Shown piece by piece: positions 44,401 through 49,905 of a stretch of 64,000 nucleotides of DNA. The stretch covers positions 179,501 through 243,500 of the forward strand of contig NZ_CP059452.1 of the NCBI RefSeq assembly GCF_022023855.1, read 5' to 3'. A program made the translations under genes and the position numbers. Source of the DNA: Azospirillum brasilense (GTDB lineage Bacteria; Pseudomonadota; Alphaproteobacteria; Azospirillales; Azospirillaceae). A model generated the notes under the pieces. That model ran no database searches and was not told the DNA's origin. It was given only the letters and a program-made list of their open reading frames with translations. How positions within the stretch are numbered: position 1 is the first letter of the stretch; every line of letters begins with the position of its first letter.

Positions 44401-45706
44401 GACGGTCAACGGGCAGGCCGTCGGCACGGCGCGCGCCAGCGCGTCCGGCGCTTGGCAATTGGCCCTGGCCTCTGACCTGAGCGTCGGCAGCTATGTGATC
44501 GCGGCAAAGGCGAGCGATGCCGTGGGCAACACCGGCAACGCCGGCACGACCACCTACTCGGTGGCCCCGCCGCCCCCGCCGCCGGCCGTGGTGGCGGCGG
44601 CCTCCACAGGGAACACGACGACGGCGGCGTCCTCGTCCAACTCCGCGGTCGCAACGGCCGCCGGGACCGGGACCGCGCAGACGACCGGGCCGACGCTGGG
44701 CACAGCGCCGACCCTGCCCGGGTTGCAGACGAGCAGCGACGCGGGCCGTGTCATCACCAGCTCGTCGATCGGCAACGGGAGCGGTGCGGGCAACGGGAAC
44801 AGCAGCACGGATGCCGGGCGCTCGATCACCATCGGCAACATAGGCAACTCGACCAGCAGCGACGCCGGGCGCTCGATCACGATCTCCGCCATGGGCGGTG
44901 CGCCGTCCGGCGGCGGCACGGCCAGCTCGTCGAGCGGGGTTCTGGGCGGCGGTACCGGTGGGTCCAGTGGCTCCGGGTTGAGCGGCGTCGTCAGCGGCGG
45001 CAGCGGCCTGGGCAGCGGCGGCCTTGGTGGGGGTGGTCTCGGCGGCGGCGTCGGCGGCGGTTCCGGCTTGGGTGGCTCCGCTTCGGGCGGAATCGGCGCC
45101 GGATTGGGTGCCACGGGCGCCGGAGCCGGTATTGGTGGCGGTCCAGGCGTTGGCCTCGGCGCCGGCGGACCAGCGATGGGCGGACCGGCGACGGGTGGGC
45201 CGGCCACCGGTGGACCGGCGACAGGCGCCGGAGCGGGCAATGGCGGCCTGAATGGTGGCGTCGGCGGCCCGGTCGGCGCGCCCGGCACGGCGTCCGGTGG
45301 CACGCCGGGCGGCAGCACGGCCCCAGGGGGCGCCGGCACCGCCGCCGGCGGGCTTGGTGGCGCACCGGGCAACCGGCCCGGCGGCGCGACGGGGCCCGGT
45401 TCGACGATCGAGAACGCGCCGACCAACCGACCGGCTGGCCAGGGGGGAGCGCAAGGTCGGCCCCAAGGGCAAGGACAGCCGCCGGCAGGCGACGCGCCGG
45501 CGGGTGGCGATCCGAGCAACGCTCCGGCCGCGCCGGACGGTTCGGGGCAGGCCCCCGGCCCGCGGGCCGACCTCGACGGGTCTTCGCCGGCCCGGCCGGC
45601 CTTCTCCCGCCAAGTGGCTCAAATCCATGGCGCCGCCGACGCCCAGACGGCGGCACTGCTCGCCGCACTCACCTCGCATGTCCCGCCGGGAAGTCGGGCG
45701 GCTTAG
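35420..45706 (+). CDS. Giant secreted adhesin: LEPR motif, DUF4347, Ig-like repeats
   Basis: A 3,428-residue protein. The ATG at 35420 (or 35423) has GGGAG before it. Near residues 31-40 is ALEPRFMFDAAGA, an LEPR-type N-terminal motif of large exported proteins, followed by DUF4347 (about 112-270; SHGNEGHLYIAG, ILFYACNVGAG). A beta-helix-like region (about 275-650) and Ig-like domains lead to ten 100-104-residue repeats (1022-2033). Then come two domains with SALLL-x-TDR motifs (to about 2340), several Ig-like domains of the DRTPP type, and a Gly/Ser/Pro-rich tail. No Sec signal and no RTX nonapeptides are seen. Four export genes follow on the same strand. Part of the beta-helix DNA has much lower GC. 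The role is probably surface attachment or aggregation. Confidence 0.9.
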   Translation: MMARKRGSNGNGVTGRSGKTHKPSSSMFAMALEPRFMFDAAGAVTVAEVHHQPDQPAPGDKGASKATDTDKLVDWVIKESTVPAASSSPAASTPSPTEPAAVTARLAGLQGVARSVVFVDTSVSDYQTLLKDIAPDAKVVLLDSQQEALGQMAKALSGMSGLDSVQIVSHGNEGHLYIAGRAYWADGLANRAQDLQAIGTALKPGGDILFYACNVGAGQAGQEFVQTIHRLTGADVAVSSDETGNAAGQNWTLEVRSGAIEAAIPFARASMETFSGRLGTVVVTSATGTAAGSLNDAIKNATQATIIEFSPTLASGTVSLGVTTALLSAAAQDLTINGDVNGDGIADITISGDGDASNTTTTADYRGIAFNAASKTLTIKNLIFERFYTLSAAQGVLTLQNGSLEVDGVTFRNNLSNVIATLNTATSLTIKNSVFRENTSAVAGTAAFSVIKSQVAGTFTVENSVFVDNNYVMNAGSNSSDYPGGIIMHQSIVSAFTTNIRNVTIANNSYINNDAAAAGIKTAAIGLFFDPKVTGTSTANVYNTIIAGNTGKLGTTNFSDPNAIIYNSAKITLNAGNNYQNAITGTATFVDSSNATVSLRDYRPASSATTFINTGDSSNANRYGGSYDIRGIDRIRDGALDLGAYEVHWNAGAPTVDLNGAGGGSDESVSSGTPSSGVLIAPSATVAQTDSDTRLLGATVALSGVVDTGNETLTLSTADISTAKMYGIAVLANDGATITLSGAASVANYQAVIRLIQYKNTAGSFTAGARTATVTVNDGETTSTARTSTITLGTVVDTTPPTVSSIAVSGTPAANASSVSYTVTFSEGVSGVDAADFTLATTGTASGTIGTVTQVSASVYTVSITGISGAGTLGLNLKGTGTGIKDTANNDIAAGFTGSTHTVDQVAPTFDVAAATSSITNTGFTLSASLNEAGTIYYVLVPRNATAPTAAEVEAGTASGGGTALKSGSLSASSSPFDGSGSITGLTAGTNYDLYVVAKDSAGNLMSAPVKINVSTTGGSSNGAPVNSTVPTVSGTATVGNALTGAIGTWSDPDGDPLGYTYQWYRADDSNGTNAASISGATSSSYTLTTSDAHKYLRVAVIANDGNSNTTTAYSAYTAILNSAPVNSAVPNVTGTATVGNALSTTNGTWSDADGDGRSFSYQWYRADDSNGTNAASISGATSSNYTLTTSDAHKYLRVVVTANDGKGGTQTATSAYTAILNSAPVNSAVPNVTGTATVGNALSTTNGTWSDADGDGRSFSYQWYRADDSNGTNAASISGATSSSYTLAAGDLNKYLRVVVTANDGKGGTQAATSAYSSQVAAAGNGAPVNSTVPTVSGTATVGNALTGAIGTWSDPDGDPLGYTYQWYRADDSNGTNAASISGATSSSYTLTTSDAHKYLRVAVIANDGNSNTTTAYSAYTAILNSAPVNSAVPNVTGTATVGNALSTTNGTWSDADGDGRSFSYQWYRADDSNGTNAASISGATSSSYTLAAGDLNKYLRVVVTANDGKGGTQAATSAYSSQVAAAGNGAPVNSTVPTVSGTATVGNALTGAIGTWSDPDGDPLGYTYQWYRADDSNGTNAASISGATSSSYTLTTSDAHKYLRVAVIANDGNSNTTTAYSAYTAILNSAPVNSAVPNVTGTATVGNALSTTNGTWSDADGDGRSFSYQWYRADDSNGTNAASISGATSSNYTLTTSDAHKYLRVVVTANDGKGGTQTATSAYTAILNSAPVNSAVPNVTGTATVGNALSTTNGTWSDADGDGRSFSYQWYRADDSNGTNAASISGATSSSYTLAAGDLNKYLRVVVTANDGKGGTQAATSAYSSQVAAAGNGAPVNSTVPTVSGTATVGNALTGAIGTWSDPDGDPLGYTYQWYRADDSNGTNAASISGATSSSYTLTTSDAHKYLRVAVIANDGNSNTTTAYSAYTAILNSAPVNSAVPNVTGTATVGNALSTTNGTWSDADGDGRSFSYQWYRADDSNGTNAASISGATSSSYTLTTSDAHKYLRVVVTANDGKGGTQTATSAYTAITNSAPVLSTDARSLTAIDEDATSNNGDTVAAILASAGTATDVDGNALGIAITAIDSSNGTWQYKTGAGTWTTISGVSSGSALLLAGTDRVRFVPNADYNGSVVNGITFKAWDQTSGTAGTTVGNDTTANGGLGAGGQFSAASATADIAVTAVNDAPVLTDTVLTLPSVAQAAGAPNGAVGVAVSSLVALGGNVSDVDSGAVTGIALVGIDVSEGGTWYYSTDGGTSWTAVGTVNDSGSALLLRTTDRLYYRPTGANAGVLSAAITFRAWDQTSGTAGAKVATAGGGGISAFSAATDTASLSITPAALGSAVTLAPASDTGNSNTDNITKASSVTFNGSGANANANANTTVRLYANGSLVATTTADASGAYSFAGVDVSGLSGAVDFTVRQVIAGMESADSAIRTVTFDRTAPTVAITTVTGDNVLNAAESAVAQTVAGTTTGVEDGQTVTVTLNGKTYSATVTNNAWSLSIPPADLQGLTDGGHYAITADLTDVAGNAAVQATRGVSVDRTPPTLAIATVAGDNVLNAADSAVGQTVSGVTNGVEDGQTITVTLNGKTYSTTVTNNRWGLTVPSTDLLALTDGTSYTVTASLTDAAGNPTQATRNVSVDRTPPSVVSVTPPPARTYLPGETVSFFVQLSEASIINGGNPVLELAVGSEIRNAVYNAAGSTGTLLRFDYVVPVGDRAPQGIAVLGLALNGSIVTDAAQGPLVTTLKGVGDTSQVRIDTPIPAKPVGTALSGLSDSGVSATDRLTNVTRPTLSGTAEANATVTVLVDGKAVGTTVADENGFWVHRLQTALTDGTHSITTTATNRFGIVSDPSDALAVVIDTAVPVAPAPLVTSATVAGATGGERISGIATPSLAGTTEAGSTVNVLVDGKVAGTAVADANGAWTFQFTAALADGTHSVQVQATDRAGNVSSLSAVTTLTIDTTPPLAPTVTLNTTAGNTPVVQGTAEANSLVTVTVNGQAVGTARASASGAWQLALASDLSVGSYVIAAKASDAVGNTGNAGTTTYSVAPPPPPPAVVAAASTGNTTTAASSSNSAVATAAGTGTAQTTGPTLGTAPTLPGLQTSSDAGRVITSSSIGNGSGAGNGNSSTDAGRSITIGNIGNSTSSDAGRSITISAMGGAPSGGGTASSSSGVLGGGTGGSSGSGLSGVVSGGSGLGSGGLGGGGLGGGVGGGSGLGGSASGGIGAGLGATGAGAGIGGGPGVGLGAGGPAMGGPATGGPATGGPATGAGAGNGGLNGGVGGPVGAPGTASGGTPGGSTAPGGAGTAAGGLGGAPGNRPGGATGPGSTIENAPTNRPAGQGGAQGRPQGQGQPPAGDAPAGGDPSNAPAAPDGSGQAPGPRADLDGSSPARPAFSRQVAQIHGAADAQTAALLAALTSHVPPGSRAA
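38483..41518 (+). repeat. Tandem array of ten ~300-bp repeats inside the adhesin gene
   Basis: Units start at 38483, 38783, 39083, 39395, 39695, 40007, 40307, 40607, 40919 and 41219. Seven are 300 bp and three 312 bp. All encode one Ig-like domain (shared YQWYRADDSNGTNAASISG) in types A (TWSDPDGDPLGY) and B (TWSDADGDGRSF). Units 1-5 (1,524 bp) and 6-10 (1,512 bp) have the same A-B-B-A-B order and share silent variants, so a five-unit block was duplicated. The array is prone to recombination and assembly error. Confidence 0.95.
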
Positions 45707-45775
45707 CGCCTCCCGCGCCTCCCACCGCCTTCATCTCCGCCTAAGCTTTTCTTTTCAAATGGATTGCCGACGAGA

Positions 45776-47620
45776 ATGACCCGGTTCGCTTCCTCCCTCC
45801 GGCCGCGGGGCCACAAGGTCCGCGCGTCCTTCGCCCTGGCCACCGCCGCGCTCCTCGCCAGCGGATGTTCCATCAGCCCGAAGCCTCTGACCGATGATGA
45901 GAATGTGTCCCGTCTGCGCGAGGACATGTCGGTTATCATGGCGCCGCAGGAGCCGATCGCCGGCCCGGTGTCGATGCACGAGGCGATGGCGCGGGCCATC
46001 AAGTACAACCTCGACGAACGCGTGAAGCTGATGGAGATGGCGGTCGCCAACCAGCAGCTCGACCTGTCGCGGTTCGACATGCTGCCGCGTCTCGTGGCGG
46101 GGGCCGGCTACACCGGGCGCAACAACGAATCCGGGTCGGAAAGCCTCAATCTCGCCACCGGCCGCCGCACCGGCGAGAGCACCACGGCCACGGACCGGCA
46201 CCGCCGGACCGCCGACTTGGGCTTCACCTGGAACATTCTCGATTTCGGCGTCAGCTACCTGCGCGCCCGCCAGAACTCCAACCTCGTCCTGATCGCCGAC
46301 GAGCGCCGCCGCCGCGTCGTCCAGGGCATCCTCCAGGACGTGCGCACCTCCTACTGGCGCGCCGTCGCCGCGGAGCGGTTGCTGAAGCGGATCGAGCCGC
46401 TGGAGAAGCGCATCGAGGCGGCGCGCAAGAACGCGAACGACCTGGAGGCCCAGCGCGTCCAGGCTCCGTTGCAGACCCTGTCCTACCAGCGCGCGCTGGT
46501 CGACACGCTGCGCCAGCTCCAGACCCTGCGGCGCGAGCTGGTTGCCTCCAAGTCGCAGCTTGGCGCCTTGATGGGCCTGCCGCCGGGCGAGAACTTCACC
46601 CTTCAGATGCCGCCGGACGTCACCGGCAAGGACGTGCCGGCGATCACGGCGTCGGTCGAATCCCTGGAAACCTACGCGCTCCTCAACCGTCCGGAGCTGC
46701 TGGAGGAGTCCTACAATGCCCGCATCACCGCCGACGAGACGCACCGCGCCCTGCTGAAGCTGCTGCCGGGCATCGACCTGAACGCCGGCCTGCATTTCGA
46801 CAGCAACAGCTTCCTGCTGAACCAGCGCTGGGCCGATTACGGGGCGCGGGTGTCGTGGAACATCCTGTCCCTGGCCTCGGCCCCGGACACCCACGCCTTC
46901 TCCAAGGCGCAGGAGGAACTGGTCGCCTTCCGCCGTCAGGCTTTGAGCGTGGCGGTGCTGAGCCAGGTGCGCGTGGCGATGGTGCAGTTCCGCGAGCTGT
47001 CGCAGGAGTTCTCGCTCAACGCCGACCAGGCGTCAATCGACCGCCGCATCCGGCAGCAGTACGTCAACAGCAGCACGGTCGGCCAGCAGGGCGACATGAG
47101 CGTCATCCAGGCCGAGGTGTCGGAACTCGTCTCCGATCTGCGGCGCGATCTCGTCTACGCCGACCTGCAGAACGCCTACGCCCGCGTCATGGTGTCGGCG
47201 GGCGTCGATCCCATGCCGGAGGCCGTCCCGTCCCAGGATCTGACGACGCTGCGTCAGGCCGTGTCCGACGGGTTGGGCGCCTGGCAGCAGAAGGCAGGCG
47301 GCACGGCGCGGCTCCAGGATCTGCTGGTTCCCGCTGCCACGACCTCCGAAAAGGCACCGACGGAGAAGGCTCCGATTGAAAAGGCGGCCGAGCCGCAGAC
47401 CGAACCGAAGACCGCTCCGCTTGCCGCGCGCAACGACGAGCCGGCGGAGCGCAAGGCTGCGGTGCCGGAGCGCGTGACGGTGGCCGAGCTGCCGCAGGCC
47501 GCCTCCATGGCCGCGCCGATGACGGTGTCCTACAGCCCGTCCTCACGGTCGGAGCCGGCGAAGGTCTATTCGGTGCCGTTGAGCGCGCTGGCCCCGATGG
47601 GGCGTGCCTCCGCGCGTTGA
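45776..47620 (+). CDS. TolC-family outer-membrane lipoprotein, export channel
   Basis: A 614-residue outer-membrane efflux protein. The N-terminus has a lipobox (ALLASGC, acylated Cys near residue 27). Two TolC-type repeats follow with long helices (for example RIEPLEKRIEAARKNANDLEAQRVQAP) and beta segments (GFTWNILDFGVSYLRARQ; RVSWNILSLA). A C-terminal tail of about 130 residues is rich in Ala, Glu, Lys and Pro and is not part of the usual fold. ATG 45776 is used; a TTG at 45764 is also in frame. It is 69 bp after the adhesin and 121 bp before the adaptor genes, so it probably forms the outer-membrane exit for the adhesin. Confidence 0.9.
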   Translation: MTRFASSLRPRGHKVRASFALATAALLASGCSISPKPLTDDENVSRLREDMSVIMAPQEPIAGPVSMHEAMARAIKYNLDERVKLMEMAVANQQLDLSRFDMLPRLVAGAGYTGRNNESGSESLNLATGRRTGESTTATDRHRRTADLGFTWNILDFGVSYLRARQNSNLVLIADERRRRVVQGILQDVRTSYWRAVAAERLLKRIEPLEKRIEAARKNANDLEAQRVQAPLQTLSYQRALVDTLRQLQTLRRELVASKSQLGALMGLPPGENFTLQMPPDVTGKDVPAITASVESLETYALLNRPELLEESYNARITADETHRALLKLLPGIDLNAGLHFDSNSFLLNQRWADYGARVSWNILSLASAPDTHAFSKAQEELVAFRRQALSVAVLSQVRVAMVQFRELSQEFSLNADQASIDRRIRQQYVNSSTVGQQGDMSVIQAEVSELVSDLRRDLVYADLQNAYARVMVSAGVDPMPEAVPSQDLTTLRQAVSDGLGAWQQKAGGTARLQDLLVPAATTSEKAPTEKAPIEKAAEPQTEPKTAPLAARNDEPAERKAAVPERVTVAELPQAASMAAPMTVSYSPSSRSEPAKVYSVPLSALAPMGRASAR

Positions 47621-47741
47621 TGCCGACGGGGTGGCGCACCGGCGCCGCCCCCCTTCGGCTGTGCCGGTGCACTGGTGCTGAAACAAATAAGCGTACAGGA
47701 CCGCTTGCCGATCCTGGATCGTTGCGCTTCCGGAGCAAAGG

Positions 47742-48548
47742 GTGCAGAAAATCTCTGCCATGATGTGCCGCTTTCGCCCCTCACGCTTCCTCGCTGCGCT
47801 GTCTATCGCGCTGCTTTCCCTGCCGCTTGCCGCCGCGGATCCGGCGCCGGCCCCCGAAGGCGGCGTACGCGCGTTGATCGAGGCGCGGCAGCACGCCGTC
47901 CTTTCCAGCGAGATCGCCGGGCGCATCGGGCGGATCACCGTGGAGGCGGGCCAGTCCTTCAAGGCGGGGCAGACGCTCATCGCCTTCGATTGCAGCCATT
48001 ATCAGGCGGCGGTCGACGCGGCCCGCGCCAACCTGCGCGCCGCCGACGTCACGGTGCGGCAGAGCCGCCGGCTGGAGCAGCTGAAATCCATCGGCGGGGC
48101 CGAGGTCGAGATGGCCGAGGTCAAGGCCGAGGCCGCCCGCGCCGATCTGCGCAAGGCCGAGATCGAGGTCCGTCGTTGCGACGTGAAGGCCCCCTTCGAC
48201 GGCAAGGTGGTGGAGCAGCGGATCCGTGAGCATGAGTCGGTGCCCGCCGGCACGGCCCTGCTCGAAGTGCTGTCCGACCGCGATCTGCGGGTCGAACTGA
48301 TCGTCCCGTCCTCCTGGCTGGTCTGGCTGAAGCCCGGGCAGCGGTTCGAGCTGCGCATCGACGAGACGGGCGAGGCTCTTGACGGCGAAGTCACCCTGAT
48401 CGGCGCCCGCGTCGACCCGGTCAGCCAGTCGTTGAAGGTCACGGGCAAGCTGCTGACGGACAAGCAGGGCAATGCCCCGAATCTGGTCGCCGGCATGAGC
48501 GGAACCGCCCGCTTCAACCCGGCGGAGGAGGCCAAAGGTGCCCGATGA
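47742..48548 (+). CDS. Small HlyD/RND-type periplasmic adaptor
   Basis: A 268-residue membrane-fusion protein. A signal or anchor lies at about 14-32 (FLAALSIALLSLPLAAA). A lipoyl half (ARQHAVLSSEIAGRIGRITV) and a short coiled-coil hairpin (ADVTVRQSRRLEQLKSIGGA) follow, then the second lipoyl half (CDVKAPFDGKVVEQRI) and a beta-barrel. GTG 47742 follows GGAG; ATG 47760 is the alternative. It lacks the long alpha-hairpin of T1SS HlyD proteins. It overlaps the next gene by 11 bp, so it is co-translated with the GAF-HlyD fusion. It should bridge inner-membrane and TolC-like components. Confidence 0.88.
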   Translation: MQKISAMMCRFRPSRFLAALSIALLSLPLAAADPAPAPEGGVRALIEARQHAVLSSEIAGRIGRITVEAGQSFKAGQTLIAFDCSHYQAAVDAARANLRAADVTVRQSRRLEQLKSIGGAEVEMAEVKAEAARADLRKAEIEVRRCDVKAPFDGKVVEQRIREHESVPAGTALLEVLSDRDLRVELIVPSSWLVWLKPGQRFELRIDETGEALDGEVTLIGARVDPVSQSLKVTGKLLTDKQGNAPNLVAGMSGTARFNPAEEAKGAR

Positions 48549-49902
48549 CGTCACATCCGTCCGGATGGAAGCGGCCAACCCGCTGAACAGCCTCCTGCTC
48601 CTCCTGAATTTGCAACAGGAGGCCCGGCAGGCCCAGAACCCGGAAGCGCTGCGCTTCCTCATGGTGAACCAGACGCGGCGGATGATCGCCTACCAGCAGG
48701 CGATCTTCCTGACCGTCGCGCCGTCGGGCAAGGCGCGGCTTGAGGCGGTGTCCAACGTCGCCGTTCCGGAGCGCGATGCCCCCTTCACCCGCTGGCTGGA
48801 GGCCGCGGCGTCGGCCATCGCCGCGGGAGCGGAGGCGCGCAGCCTGCACGGCATCGCCCCCACGGAGGTGCCGCCCGCGCTGGCCCGCGACTGGGGCCAG
48901 TGGGGACCGGCGCAGGCGCTGTGGGTGCCTCTCCCGGGTCCGGACGGCACCTTGACGGCGGTGTTGTGGCTCGCCCGCGACGATGCGTGGACGGAAGGGG
49001 AAAAGGTGCTGCTCGGGCAGCTTTCCGGCGGCTATGGACACGCCTGGTGGGCTTTGACCCAGGCTGGGCGCCGCTCCGGAGTGCGGGCGCGCAAGGGAAT
49101 TTGGGCGCTGGCGGTGGTGGCGACCCTGGGGGCCGTTCTGGCCATTCCGGTTCCGCAATCGACGCTGGCACCGGCGGAGGTGGCGCCGCGCGACCCGCTG
49201 ATCGTCAGCGCGCCGCTGGAGGGCGTCATCGAACGCTTCCACGTCCAGCCGAACGAGCCGGTGACCAACGGTCAGCCTCTGTTCACGTTCGAAGCAACGG
49301 TTTTGAAGAGTCGTCTGGAAGTCGCGCGCAAGGCCCTGGCTTCGGCGGAGGCGGAGTTGCTGACCGCCTCCCAGGGGGCCTTCACCGACCCGCAGAGCAA
49401 GGCCCGCATCGCCCAGTTGAAGACCCAGGTGGAACTGCGCCGGGCGGAGATGGATTTCGCCCGCGACCTGATGGATCGCGTCACCGTTAAGGCGGAGCGG
49501 ACGGGCATCGCCGTCTTCACCGACGCCAACGATTGGCTGGGCAAGCCAGTGGCGGTTGGCGAGCGCATCCTGACCCTGGCCGACCCGCAGGCTGCCGAGG
49601 TTGACGTGCATGTCCCGGTCAACGACGCGATCGTGCTTCAGGAGGGGGCCGAGGTCAGCCTCTATCTGAACGTCGATCCTCTGCGCCCGCTGCACGCGAC
49701 CGTCTCGCACGCCAGCTACGAGCCGGGGCTGACGCCGGGCGGTGTCCTGGCCTACCGCGTCCGCGCCGATCTGGTGCCGGACCAACCGACCCCGCGCATC
49801 GGGCTGCGCGGCACCGCCAAGATCCAGGGCGAGCGGGTGCCGCTGGCCTTCTACCTGTTCCGCCGCCCGCTGGCGTCGCTGCGCCAGACCGTGGGGCTCT
49901 GA
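48538..49902 (+). CDS. GAF-HlyD fusion protein
   Basis: A 454-residue protein starting with GTG inside the previous gene. Residues 15-180 form a GAF-like cytoplasmic domain (NQTRRMIAYQQAIFLTV, then ALWVPLPGPDGTLTAVLWLA). A single TM helix lies at about 187-207 (IWALAVVATLGAVLAIPVP). The periplasmic part is HlyD-like: lipoyl halves around LIVSAPLEGVIERFHVQPNE and VKAERTGIAVFTDANDW with a coiled coil between, then a barrel. A sensory domain joined to an adaptor is unusual and may gate export by a cytoplasmic signal or by substrate binding. Only 3 bp separate it from the M50 gene. Confidence 0.85.
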   Translation: MPDDVTSVRMEAANPLNSLLLLLNLQQEARQAQNPEALRFLMVNQTRRMIAYQQAIFLTVAPSGKARLEAVSNVAVPERDAPFTRWLEAAASAIAAGAEARSLHGIAPTEVPPALARDWGQWGPAQALWVPLPGPDGTLTAVLWLARDDAWTEGEKVLLGQLSGGYGHAWWALTQAGRRSGVRARKGIWALAVVATLGAVLAIPVPQSTLAPAEVAPRDPLIVSAPLEGVIERFHVQPNEPVTNGQPLFTFEATVLKSRLEVARKALASAEAELLTASQGAFTDPQSKARIAQLKTQVELRRAEMDFARDLMDRVTVKAERTGIAVFTDANDWLGKPVAVGERILTLADPQAAEVDVHVPVNDAIVLQEGAEVSLYLNVDPLRPLHATVSHASYEPGLTPGGVLAYRVRADLVPDQPTPRIGLRGTAKIQGERVPLAFYLFRRPLASLRQTVGL

Positions 49903-49905
49903 GCC

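Noticed and set aside
41426-45679. A 1,417-codon minus-strand open frame opposite the adhesin
   Set aside because: It mirrors the GC-rich repeats of the adhesin on the opposite strand, has Arg/Gly/Val-rich composition with no domain, and the plus-strand frame carries clear domains.
45764-45775. TTG start for the TolC-like lipoprotein
   Set aside because: ATG 45776 is four codons downstream and gives a normal lipoprotein signal; the TTG adds nothing.
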